Source: an uncultured SAR116 cluster alpha proteobacterium (GTDB lineage Bacteria; Pseudomonadota; Alphaproteobacteria; Puniceispirillales; Marisalimonadaceae). From it: a stretch of DNA of 34,597 bases. Position 1 is the stretch's first letter. Every line of letters starts with the position of its first letter. The notes under the pieces were generated by a model. That model saw nothing but the letters and a program-made list of their open reading frames with translations, ran no database searches and was not told the DNA's origin. Both the position numbers and the translations under genes were made by a program. Shown here one piece after another: positions 1 to 7,556 of this stretch. The stretch covers positions 1 to 34,597 of the forward strand of contig CACMZO010000014.1 of assembly GCA_902618195.1 (NCBI GenBank), read 5' to 3'.

Positions 1-369
1 AAATATGGTTTTTTATTAATTAATTAATGAACACTAAGATTAACTAAGATTTTTTTAATATTGTAATGTTATAACATTACAAATAAAACAATGCAAATAA
101 TAATTATAATTCAAATCTCTAAAAAACCCAATCTGTCACACATACCAACTATATATATCTACCCATAGCCCCATGGCTCATGCGTGGGGTGGTAACATTT
201 AAAATGTTAAGAAGAATAATTTCTAGAAGGTTGCTATCACTGATATAGCTTACAGTTATTTACACTAAGGGCAGTCGCTTTTGTTAATTAATGATAAACA
301 CTTTACATAGAGTTTTAATTTTTAATATATTTAAAAGGTAATTTTAATTTATTTACAGAAGGATTTATT
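1..369. other. intergenic region with repeat copy R1 and a weak promoter
   Basis: I see no gene here. The region holds repeat R1 (129-200, listed separately). A possible promoter for the DUF1330 gene has a -35-like TTTACA at 302-307 and an AT-rich -10 (TAATAT at 323-328). In such AT-rich DNA the promoter call is weak. Confidence 0.4.
129..200. repeat. intergenic repeat R1 (partner of R2 at 1750-1820)
   Basis: About 70 bases match 1750-1820 in the same orientation, roughly three quarters identical by eye. The best-kept stretches are ACCAACTATATA and CATGGCT, followed by a GGGGT block. Both copies lie a few hundred bases upstream of a plus-strand gene (370 and 2076). The function is unknown. 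It could be a decayed mobile or palindromic element, or a shared leader. Confidence 0.5.
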
Positions 370-669
370 GTGACTAGTAAAGCTGTTTATATGATTGGTG
401 ACGTGGATATAAAAAATATAGAAGAATACAAAAAATATATGGAAAAAGTTAAGCCTATGATTGAAAGCTATGGTGGTGAATATTTAATTCGTGGTGGAAA
501 AATAGATGCTTTGGAAACAAATTTGTGGAAACCTACTAGAATGGTATTAGTAAAGTTTCCGAACAAGAAATCAGCGATGGAATGGTATAATAGCGACGAA
601 TATAAACCATATAAAAACATAAGATTAGACAATGCTACATCAAATATTTTAATGGTTGAGGGGCTATAA
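370..669 (+). CDS. DUF1330 family protein
   Basis: This 99-residue protein has the DUF1330 pattern: a short first beta strand, the stretch EEYKKYMEKVKPMIESYGGE, a GGK turn, then a VKFPNKKSAMEWYNSDEYKP segment close to the family's usual F-P-x-x-x-x-A-x-x-W-Y-x-S-x-x-Y. The family folds as a dimeric ferredoxin-like alpha/beta barrel and its biochemical role is not established. Translation starts at GTG 370, seven bases after AGAAGG. It is the first of several small alpha/beta-barrel-type proteins in the left part of the window. Confidence 0.85.
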   Translation: MTSKAVYMIGDVDIKNIEEYKKYMEKVKPMIESYGGEYLIRGGKIDALETNLWKPTRMVLVKFPNKKSAMEWYNSDEYKPYKNIRLDNATSNILMVEGL

Positions 670-723
670 TGGCCTATAAGAGAACCTATAATTTCGATTT
701 TTAATATTTGAAAATCACATAGG

Positions 724-1083
724 ATGACTATGAATAAAAAAAATACCACTTTTCTAAATTCACTTTATATGGATTTTTTAACAGAAAATGAATTAGATTT
801 ATTTTTGAAATCCCTTGATGAAATCTGGACTGCTGAACTTTATACAAATTTAAAGCAAAATGGATTAATTCGTCACGTTATTTCAAAAGTATGGAACAAA
901 GGTCAACATAGGATTACTCAAGTTTTTGAATACGAAAGTCAAAATTCCTTTAAAAAATGTGAAAGTATATTAAATGAAGCTTTCACACCTGAAAATTGTC
1001 CTGCTCTCGCAAAATTTGTTTTTAAGATATTTAATAACAGAGGCGTAGTGATTTCTGAGTTCAATAATGATGTCAGTATATAA
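724..1083 (+). CDS. hypothetical protein, 119 residues
   Basis: I do not recognise a family. The protein has an acidic helical N-terminal third and a more basic C-terminal half with beta-like stretches (HRITQVFEYES near residue 59 and a hydrophobic FVFKIFNNRGVVISEF near the end). A size near 120 residues and the neighbourhood suggest another small alpha/beta-barrel protein, but that is inference. The start codon is ATG 724, with GGATG just upstream and a second ATG two codons on, so the exact start is uncertain. The next gene runs convergently and ends four bases beyond the stop. Confidence 0.6.
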   Translation: MTMNKKNTTFLNSLYMDFLTENELDLFLKSLDEIWTAELYTNLKQNGLIRHVISKVWNKGQHRITQVFEYESQNSFKKCESILNEAFTPENCPALAKFVFKIFNNRGVVISEFNNDVSI

Positions 1084-1087
1084 TAAG

Positions 1088-1483
1088 TTATTTTGAATTA
1101 TTATTAAATCCACAATGATGCTTGTTAAAAATAGCTCCAAAAGGAGTTAGTACATCAATCAAATCTTGTTTAGAATTGCCAAAAACTAGCCATTCTTTAA
1201 AATCAACATGCTTTATTACTTCTTCGGCTATTGGGCTTGACATATGATTATTCAAACGTTGCATAGCACCGTCACTGTCAATAAATGATTCTACTAATGT
1301 CGCTTCTGTATTATCGTCAGACAAATACCATTCATAACTTATAGTTTTTCCTTCCTTTAAATCAAATACATATTTTGCGGCACGGTCATTTGCCCATTTT
1401 CTAAATTCGTTAGCATCAGACTTAATACTACATTTAATAATAAATAGTATTTCTTGTGATTTTTTATTGAGTTTGCGCATCAT
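1088..1483 (-). CDS. putative antibiotic biosynthesis monooxygenase (ABM)-like protein
   Basis: This 131-residue protein reads like the quinol monooxygenase / ABM fold. It has a beta strand (ILFIIKCSIKS), a helix with FRKWANDRAAKYV, then TISYEWYLSDDNTEATLVES, which resembles the T-x-x-Y-E-W-Y-x-S-D-D of that group. A helix follows with DSDGAMQRLNNH. Such proteins form dimeric barrels, and many have no proven substrate. The start ATG has AAGGATAAA upstream. It is convergent with the preceding gene and probably monocistronic. Confidence 0.6.
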   Translation of the reverse strand: MMRKLNKKSQEILFIIKCSIKSDANEFRKWANDRAAKYVFDLKEGKTISYEWYLSDDNTEATLVESFIDSDGAMQRLNNHMSSPIAEEVIKHVDFKEWLVFGNSKQDLIDVLTPFGAIFNKHHCGFNNNSK

Positions 1484-1599
1484 TTTATCCTTATTTATTT
1501 TAATATTTATTATCTATCTGACTTACAATTATTTTTACACAGTTTAAAATTTAAATTGGTATGTTTGTTTAAAATTTCATCATTCAAACAAATAAATTT

Positions 1600-1625
1600 G
1601 GGCTCGTTAAGAGCCCGTTTCTTAT
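1600..1625 (+). terminator. putative terminator hairpin
   Basis: A 6-bp GC-rich stem, GGGCTC-GTTAA-GAGCCC (1600-1616), is followed on the plus strand by GTTTCTTATATTTT. The T tract is interrupted, so it is a weak intrinsic terminator. No plus-strand gene ends nearby, so it may be left over from a lost gene. Confidence 0.45.
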
Positions 1626-1749
1626 ATTTTAATTTCGGAGGAAATTAGATAAAGCATAACATTTAAATTATTTTGATTTGTTTTAAAGTGTAATTATTAG
1701 AATTCTGTTTTGCATTTATAGGAATACTATCTATATATAAGTTTCACTC

Positions 1750-1820
1750 CAATTTGTAACTCTCACCAACTATATACATCTATCCATATGCGCATGGCTA
1801 ATGGAGGGGTATTAATATTT
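1750..1820. repeat. intergenic repeat R2 (partner of R1 at 129-200)
   Basis: This is the second copy of the repeat described at 129-200. It contains the imperfect palindrome CCATATGCGCATGG. The R1 and R2 hairpin potentials differ in sequence, so a conserved RNA fold is not clear from two copies. Confidence 0.5.
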
Positions 1821-1945
1821 TAGACATAATGCAGTTTAAGAGTTTTTTTGAGTAGGTTATAAATAACACCTATAATGTCTACATTTAATATCATTAAAAA
1901 CATTTAATTTTAGCGATACACAAAATATTGCACATTTCATGCTTA

Positions 1946-2031
1946 TTGACATTATAGTAAGAAATCATAATTTAAATGCATAGTTTATGCAGCAGCTTGT
2001 TATTTAATAATAAAAGAGCATGTTAAATAAC
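1946..2031 (+). promoter_or_regulatory. possible promoter and structured leader of the EamA gene
   Basis: A TTGACA box at 1946-1951 is followed after 16 bases by TAATTT. Downstream are two inverted repeats: TGCATA/TATGCA with a 3-base loop (1977-1991), and a perfect 9-bp GTTATTTAA/TTAAATAAC pair (1999-2007 with 2023-2031). They could form a leader RNA ahead of the transporter. I do not recognise a known riboswitch, and AT-rich DNA produces chance palindromes. Confidence 0.3.
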
Positions 2032-2075
2032 CCGATCATCTAACTATTAGACTTTGTATGTGATTTATTATTTTA

Positions 2076-2963
2076 ATGGAATTAGAAAATTTAAAATTAA
2101 AAAAATCATTCGGTATCTCACTTTCTTTAGTAGAGGTTACTTCAACGATTCTTATCGCATCCTTGGTAAAACTTATTGCAACTGAACTATCTGTTTTTTT
2201 GATTTTATTTTTTAGATATTTATTTTGTATACCGTTATTATTTTTAACTTCCTCTTATCAAAGAAAAAAAGATACTTTTAAAATTATATCTAAATCAGGG
2301 TTATTTGTCAGAACTGTAGCTGGATTATTTTCATTTGGATTTTTATTTGCTGCACTTAAATATATTGACTTAAGTTTAATGACTACATTATTAAACACAA
2401 TTCCGTTATTTGTGACATTGTTAGCACCAATTCTTATTAATGAGAGAGTTGGAAATTTTAAAATAATAATGGCTTTGATAGGATTTATAGGGGTTTATTT
2501 AATAATTAATCCAAGCTATGAGTTATTAAAATTTAATAATTTTGGAATTATTTATGGAATTCTTTGCCCCTTGTGTGCATCGATAATGCTTATTTCTTTG
2601 AGGAAATTGGGAAATACAGATCATCCTACTACTACAGCTTTGTGGTATAATATTATTGGAGCAGTAGTATTTTATTTAATTTGTGTAATTATTAATATTG
2701 ATTTCAAAATAATAGAAAATTCTTATTTTATTTTGATTTTAATAGGTGTTTTATCAAGTTTACAGCAAATATGCTTGTCATATAGTCATAAATTACTTCC
2801 AGCTAGTCTTTTAGCTCCTTTAAGGTATATATCCGTTCCTTTAGGAATATTAGTTGGTGTAATTTACTTTGAAGAAACTATGCAACCATTGTTTTATTTA
2901 GGAGCATTTATAATCGGGTTGACTTGTGTTTTAATTGTAGCCAAAAAGGATATTAAAATTTAA
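2076..2963 (+). CDS. EamA/DMT family inner-membrane transporter
   Basis: The 295-residue protein is hydrophobic throughout and shows about ten membrane helices in two repeats of five, the EamA (drug/metabolite transporter) layout and length. Typical signs are LFFRYLFCIPLL in helix 2, FLFAALKYIDLSLMTTL near residue 90, and IGFIGVYLIINP before the cytoplasmic middle loop. A second-repeat P-L-x-x-I-x-x-G-x-x-Y-F-x-E-x-x-x-x-L-F-Y-x-G-A segment lies near the C-terminus. It probably exports or imports a small metabolite that cannot be named from sequence. No clear Shine-Dalgarno precedes ATG 2076. Confidence 0.88.
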   Translation: MELENLKLKKSFGISLSLVEVTSTILIASLVKLIATELSVFLILFFRYLFCIPLLFLTSSYQRKKDTFKIISKSGLFVRTVAGLFSFGFLFAALKYIDLSLMTTLLNTIPLFVTLLAPILINERVGNFKIIMALIGFIGVYLIINPSYELLKFNNFGIIYGILCPLCASIMLISLRKLGNTDHPTTTALWYNIIGAVVFYLICVIINIDFKIIENSYFILILIGVLSSLQQICLSYSHKLLPASLLAPLRYISVPLGILVGVIYFEETMQPLFYLGAFIIGLTCVLIVAKKDIKI

Positions 2964-3035
2964 TCATAATAAATTCCTTTAATTGTTACGTAAATCATGT
3001 AGGCTAACTTTTGTATAATTATTCGCAAGTTAATA

Positions 3036-3817
3036 ATGGCACAATTGAGTCAATTACAATTAGATGTATATGCGCATAAAATTTTAGATGATTATGACGC
3101 AAAAACCCCATCAGAAATTTTTAAAAACAAAGTATCTATAAGTATTGAAGATGCATTACGCATTCAGCTTGCAGTAACAAATTTAAGAGAACAAAGAGGT
3201 GAAGAAGCTATAGAATATAAAATTGGATGTATATCTAAAGATACGCAGTTTAAAATGGGTTTAACTAAACCAGCTTGGGGAAGACTATAGAAAAATGAAT
3301 TATACTCTGATGGTGTCACTTTAGAAAGAAGCAACTATTCAAATCCTGCAATGGAAGCAGAGTTTGGAATTATATTAAATCGTGACTTAAAACCTTAATT
3401 AGTAAATTTAGATTATATCTTAGATTCAATAGAAACAATTCATCCTATTATTGAAATACATAATCTATTTTTTAATGGTAACCCACCTTTTGGTGCAGAA
3501 CTTCTTGCTAATAATGCTATTCATGCTGGTGTAGTTATGGGAAACCTACAAAAACAAATACCAAATCTGAAATAACCGATTTAAAACTCATATTTGATAA
3601 AGAGATAATTGAAACATGGTCAGATAAAAAGTGGCCCTATGATGTGTTGTCAGAGGTTGAATGGTTGGTTAAAGAACAGGATAAAATAGGGAATATTTTA
3701 AAAAAAGGTAATTTAATTTTGACTGGAGCCTATGGCCTTCCAATTCCTATAAATGATAAAAAATTTATAGAGGTTACATCATCGTTATTTGGAAATGTGT
3801 CTGCTTTATTTCAATGA
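3036..3817 (+). pseudogene. decayed 2-keto-4-pentenoate hydratase (MhpD/FAH-fold family)
   Basis: One hydratase-like reading frame runs through this stretch but is broken at least four times. The intact start (residues 1-84, with EYKIGCISKDTQFKMGL and PAWGRL) stops at TAG 3288. The same frame continues as MEAEFGIILNRDL up to TAA 3396, then as a segment with IHPIIEIHN and AIHAGVVMGN to TAA 3573. After a frame change it goes on with WPYDVLSEVEWLV and LKKGNLILTGAYGLPIPI to TGA 3815. These are the ordered blocks of 2-hydroxypenta-2,4-dienoate/2-oxopent-4-enoate hydratases, which act in meta-cleavage of aromatic compounds. Near-complete coverage suggests recent loss. Sequencing error would have to have struck several times. 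Confidence 0.85.
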
Positions 3818-3988
3818 AAGTTGAATATACTTAATACATTTAATGATTTTTCCCATTTGTTAGAATTGTTTAAAATTATTATAAGAGTCTAACTTGTACC
3901 ATAATAAAATATAATCCATTTATTAAAAAATTATATAAACGTATTGACCAATGTTGCTATTTAATTTTATTAAATTTATAAAATAAAC

Positions 3989-4384
3989 ATGTTTTATAAA
4001 ATTTTAATTTTAATATCTTGTTGTAGTTATTTTATCTTACCCATTAAAGTTTTTGGACTTGAACCAACATCTGGAATTGTTTGTTACTCATTAAATAAAA
4101 AACAAAAAACAGAATTTTTATTTAAAAGAAATAATGATAATATTTTTGCAAAAGCTTTCAAAAGGATTAATGGAAATTTTATAGAAGTTGGTAATGTTGT
4201 TGGTAGAAAAACACCTTCTTTCATTTTATTTGAAGATAATAGTGTTAATAAAAATTTAGATTTTGCTTGGCATCTTGACGAAGTGACCAAAAATCTAAAG
4301 CCATATATTCTTAGTAAAAAAAATAATGAATTGATAAATTTGCCTGATGAACAATCCTGCATAAGTAAAAATTTTTGGTATTAG
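3989..4384 (+). CDS. putative secreted protein, 131 residues
   Basis: A classic N-terminal signal sequence is visible: MFYK, a hydrophobic run ILILISCCSYFILPI, then a likely cleavage region near VFG-L at about residue 24. The two adjacent cysteines lack a lipobox, so a soluble periplasmic protein is more likely than a lipoprotein. The mature part is about 105 residues, basic, with single cysteines near residues 32 and 124 that could pair. I do not recognise a family. The upstream gap holds only the end of the hydratase pseudogene. The hairpin element at 4401 follows the stop. Confidence 0.6.
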   Translation: MFYKILILISCCSYFILPIKVFGLEPTSGIVCYSLNKKQKTEFLFKRNNDNIFAKAFKRINGNFIEVGNVVGRKTPSFILFEDNSVNKNLDFAWHLDEVTKNLKPYILSKKNNELINLPDEQSCISKNFWY

Positions 4385-4400
4385 TAATTATAATTTTACT

Positions 4401-4419
4401 AGAGAGGAGGTTGTCTCCG
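4401..4419 (+). repeat. short hairpin element, copy E
   Basis: GGAG (4406-4409), loop GTTGT, then CTCC (4415-4418), preceded by an AGAGA run. The same hairpin core occurs in the elements at 13767-13902 and 16160-16272 and, in variant form, at 6486 and 14378. It lies 22 bases after a stop codon and has no T tract, so it is not a standard terminator. Confidence 0.55.
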
Positions 4420-4541
4420 TATTAAAAAATCCTAACTGATTTAAAATTAAGCAATTTTGTTTCAACTTTGTTTTAAGATTTACTTTCAAACAGTTATTTC
4501 TCATTATTGAAATTAAATGATTTAATTAATGGAGTATTTTG

Positions 4542-4916
4542 ATGTCAGAAGAAATAAGATGTATCAATCTTGGTTATGTAGTTCCAAAAGATAATTCCGA
4601 AGAAGTTGAAAAGATTTTTAAAAAACACGCATCGTGGATGGAAGACTTTTATTCAGAAAATAACGGTGGACAGACGCACCTTTTAAACTCTTATTTCACT
4701 AAAGCACCAGAATTTGTTGATCCAACTGATCCTTCAAAAGGTGAAACTGGAAATATAGTTTTTACAATAAATGAGAGGTTTACTTCATTAGAAAGTGTTC
4801 AACGTCATATAGAGAATGCTATGAAAAATGATTATTTTGAAGAATTTGGCAATATACTCCAAAATTACGGGAAAGTTATTAGTCCTGGAGGAGTGATTTA
4901 TCATTCAATAAGGTGA
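4542..4916 (+). CDS. hypothetical protein, possibly a dimeric alpha/beta-barrel protein
   Basis: The 124-residue protein starts at ATG 4542, eight bases after GGAGT; an in-frame TTG just before it is unlikely to be used. It opens with a beta strand (IRCINLGYVVP), then a helix (SEEVEKIFKKHASWMEDFYS), then a strand-rich middle with GNIVFTINERFTSLESVQRHIENA. That is the beta-alpha-beta order of ABM/EthD-like barrels, but I cannot assign a family. It lies 55 bases before another small protein (4972) on the same strand and may be co-transcribed with it and the epoxide hydrolase. Confidence 0.65.
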   Translation: MSEEIRCINLGYVVPKDNSEEVEKIFKKHASWMEDFYSENNGGQTHLLNSYFTKAPEFVDPTDPSKGETGNIVFTINERFTSLESVQRHIENAMKNDYFEEFGNILQNYGKVISPGGVIYHSIR

Positions 4917-4971
4917 AAAGCTCATGATAGTCACGAATTATAAATACAAAATATATATAAGGAGTTAAAAA

Positions 4972-5229
4972 ATGGAATTTTTTTTTGTAGCTAAATTTAC
5001 CTGTACATATGAAGAGTGGAAATCTGTATATGACGGAGATTTAGAATTAAGAAAACAATTTATGAAAGATGATATTGTTGGAAAAGTTGATGAAAATACT
5101 GCGATGATAAAAGCAACAATAACTGATCCAGAAAAAATGGAAAAGGTTATGTCAGAAAGAATTCCAGAAATAGCGCCCAAACTTGGATTAGAACATGAGA
5201 TGTATACACTGACTAAAATGAATAATTAA
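4972..5229 (+). CDS. small protein, DUF3764-like
   Basis: The 85-residue protein begins at ATG 4972 behind a good AAGGAG site. It has a strand (FFFVAKFTCTYEEWKSVYD), a segment DENTAMIKATITDPEKMEKVM, and a short C-terminal helix. The order 'strand, W-containing helix, second strand ending in a D-P-x-x-x-x-x-x-M/F helix' resembles DUF3764 small barrel proteins. The protein at 13446-13730 shows the same order. The assignment rests on pattern only. The epoxide hydrolase gene follows after about 95 bases on the same strand. Confidence 0.55.
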   Translation: MEFFFVAKFTCTYEEWKSVYDGDLELRKQFMKDDIVGKVDENTAMIKATITDPEKMEKVMSERIPEIAPKLGLEHEMYTLTKMNN

Positions 5230-5323
5230 ATGTGACTTTTAAATTAGACCAATTTAATTTTCTGGCTTATTCTTTCTTTAAATATTTTTTTCTTAAGTTT
5301 TTATCTGAATATTATTTTTTAAA

Positions 5324-6472
5324 ATGAAAATAGACCCTTTTAAAATATCCTTTCCCGAGCAAAGAATTTTGGAAATCAAAGAAAAAGTTGAAATTTTTCC
5401 GTGGCATGAAATGCCTAAAGAAGGTGGCTGGTCTTTTGGAACAAATATAGATTACATGAAAAATTTAGCTGATTATTGGGTCAAGAAATATAAATGGGAA
5501 ACTGAAGAGCTTAGATTAAATCAACTGCCTAATTATAAAACAAAAGTAGATAATATTGATATTCATTTCATCTTTAAAAAATCTTCCTCTCCTAAGGCTA
5601 TTCCGTTAATTTTAATTCATGGGTGGCCTGGCTCTATTGTTGAATTTCTGGATATCATTGACCCACTTTGTGAACCAGAAAAATATGGGAATAAAGACGA
5701 AATTTCTTTTGACATTATTGCTCCCTCTATTCCTGGTTTTGCATTTTCTGGGAAACCAGCTAACCCGATTGGACCCAGAAGAATTGCTGAGATTTTCAAT
5801 AAACTTATGACGGAAAATCTTGGTTATGAAAGATATGTTGCCCAAGGAGGCGATTGGGGTAGTGCAATTTCCACATGGCTTGGTTTTAATCATTCAAAAA
5901 ATTGTAAAGGTATTCATATCAACATGCTTCCAGCAAGACATATTGATGGGCCAAAAACAGAAGAAGAAAAAAATTGGGATAAGCAATTTAATATAGATTA
6001 TTTCTCACAAAGTGGATATTTTGCTATACAAAGTACAAAACCTCAAACTCTTAGTTACGCTATGATGGATAGCCCATTAGGTGTTGCTGCTTGGATAATA
6101 GAAAAATTTTACCATTGGTCTGATCTAAAAGATGGAAGTCTAGATTTGACTTACAAAAAAGATGATTTATTAACAAATATTATGATTTACATTTTAACTA
6201 AGACATTCAATACGTCATCTTGGATTTATTATGGCCGAGTTAATGAAGGAGGACGAATACTTTCTAAAGAAGGAAGAAGGGTAGAGGTCCCAACTGGATG
6301 TGCTATTTATCCAAAAGAGTTTTTAACATGGCCTCCTAAATCATATGTTGAAAGACTTTTTAATTTAGTTCATTGGACTGAAATGAAGAAAGGTGGTCAT
6401 TTTGCAGCTCTTGAGCAACCCTCTTCTTTAATAAAAGACATTCAAAACTTTTACAAAAAATTCGCTATATAA
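5324..6472 (+). CDS. epoxide hydrolase, alpha/beta-hydrolase fold
   Basis: The 382-residue length and domain order fit microsomal/juvenile-hormone-type epoxide hydrolases. The N-terminal EHN region starts with KIDPFKISFPEQRILEIKEK and contains the usual WPFG-like region (GGWSFGTN). The oxyanion motif HGWPGS is near residue 100. The nucleophile motif GGDWGS near residue 175 supplies the catalytic aspartate. The catalytic histidine is in GGHFAALEQP near residue 359. The enzyme hydrolyses epoxides to diols through an ester intermediate; the substrate is unknown. It is preceded by two small alpha/beta-barrel-type proteins, and hairpin element F follows the stop. Confidence 0.93.
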   Translation: MKIDPFKISFPEQRILEIKEKVEIFPWHEMPKEGGWSFGTNIDYMKNLADYWVKKYKWETEELRLNQLPNYKTKVDNIDIHFIFKKSSSPKAIPLILIHGWPGSIVEFLDIIDPLCEPEKYGNKDEISFDIIAPSIPGFAFSGKPANPIGPRRIAEIFNKLMTENLGYERYVAQGGDWGSAISTWLGFNHSKNCKGIHINMLPARHIDGPKTEEEKNWDKQFNIDYFSQSGYFAIQSTKPQTLSYAMMDSPLGVAAWIIEKFYHWSDLKDGSLDLTYKKDDLLTNIMIYILTKTFNTSSWIYYGRVNEGGRILSKEGRRVEVPTGCAIYPKEFLTWPPKSYVERLFNLVHWTEMKKGGHFAALEQPSSLIKDIQNFYKKFAI

Positions 6473-6485
6473 AATGAATTAATGA

Positions 6486-6499
6486 CGAGGTTCTCTCCG
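6486..6499 (+). repeat. short hairpin element, variant copy F
   Basis: CGAG-GTTCT-CTCCG forms only a 3-bp GAG/CTC stem (6487-6489 with 6495-6497). Position and pattern match the other copies: it comes just after a plus-strand stop codon and ends in CTCCG. It is a degenerate member of the family. Confidence 0.35.
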
Positions 6500-6665
6500 C
6501 CATTTATATGTTTTAATTATTAATTAAATTGAATTTAACAATTATTTTCTAATCTAATCCAAAATTTAAATCACAGCAAAACTTGGTATGAAAATTTCTG
6601 AGTTTACAGCGTCCTTTTCCTAGTCAAAATTTGTCAATGAAGGAGAAATACTATTTTGTTATCTA

Positions 6666-7304
6666 TTATTTATACTTTTTCTTTAACCAATCTTTTAGTT
6701 GTTTATTTCTATCAAAAACTTTAACCCAATTAGAGTATACCCCTTCAAGAGATAAATCTTTGGACATATCAAAAAATTCAAAAATTCTACGTAAAAATTT
6801 ATCTAATTCTGTTCCAGATGACAAAAATTTCGGATATGTTCTTTTACAATCCACACACCAAAAGTGCATACAAGCTGAAACCAATGCTAGTGGCTCTTTA
6901 TTAAATTGTTGGGGTTTTGATTTTTTTAGTTTGTCCAAAGAATGATGAAAATCAGTAGAGAAATTAATTAAATTTTTTTTCAATTTTTTAAAATCATTAT
7001 TAATTTCTTCAAAGGTCATATCAGACTTTTTTGTATCAATATATTTAATTCCATCAGACAATTCATTAAACTTCTTATATTCTTTTGTGATTGCCTTTTG
7101 AGTGTTAACTAGAATTTCGTCATCTTTTTCGTAATCATAAATCTCATGAATACTGCCTGGTTTATTATAATTAAAATTAGAAATCAGTTTTTCGGCACAA
7201 AGAACAGAATAAGTAGAACTAACTTCACCAGAAAAATCAAACTTTATGTTAGTATCTTCTTTAATATATTCTGATAGAGTTTTTGCCAAATCATTTTTTT
7301 TCAT
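6666..7304 (-). CDS. hypothetical protein, 212 residues
   Basis: I chose ATG 7304 because AAGGAAG lies just upstream. An upstream extension to 7421 is open but hydrophobic and lacks a ribosome site. The protein is lysine-rich and mostly helical, with long charged helices (FEEINNDFKKLKKNLINFS near residue 100). A single compact motif is visible near residue 150, MHFWCVDCKRTYP, whose CxxC pair could bind metal or be redox-active. No family is recognised. It is divergent from the PEP carboxylase gene, with about 250 bases between the two starts. Confidence 0.6.
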   Translation of the reverse strand: MKKNDLAKTLSEYIKEDTNIKFDFSGEVSSTYSVLCAEKLISNFNYNKPGSIHEIYDYEKDDEILVNTQKAITKEYKKFNELSDGIKYIDTKKSDMTFEEINNDFKKLKKNLINFSTDFHHSLDKLKKSKPQQFNKEPLALVSACMHFWCVDCKRTYPKFLSSGTELDKFLRRIFEFFDMSKDLSLEGVYSNWVKVFDRNKQLKDWLKKKYK

Positions 7305-7556
7305 TATAGCTTCCTTGAACTGATTATTATATTTAACTAAACTAAACAAAATTTTCATTTGGTAAAAACCTTGTAATAATCTCACCATTAAAAAAAAACT
7401 TGGTGACATTATGGCAACCAAATAATTTTTTATAATGTTATTCTATTTCAAAATAAACTATTTAAAATTGCACAATTATTGCTCCTTTATTTTAATTTAT
7501 ATTACTATAAAGTCTGTAATTATTGATAACTAGCAAAGAACGATCATAATCTAATA

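Larger units (their letters stand above)
1484..2075. other. 592-base intergenic region: hairpin, repeat R2, leader hairpins
   Basis: No coding region is visible. In order it holds a GC-rich hairpin (1600-1616), repeat R2 (1750-1820), a TTGACA box at 1946-1951 and two inverted repeats (1977-1991 and 1999-2031) just upstream of the EamA transporter. The size is unusual for such compact DNA and may reflect decayed sequence. Confidence 0.5.

Noticed and set aside
1600-2031. Known riboswitch (SAM-V, glycine) in the 1.6-2.0 kb spacer
   Set aside because: The conserved cores of those classes are not visible; only simple hairpins are present.
6631-6945. 104-codon plus-strand frame
   Set aside because: It lies antisense to the 212-residue minus-strand gene, which has a good ribosome site and normal protein composition.
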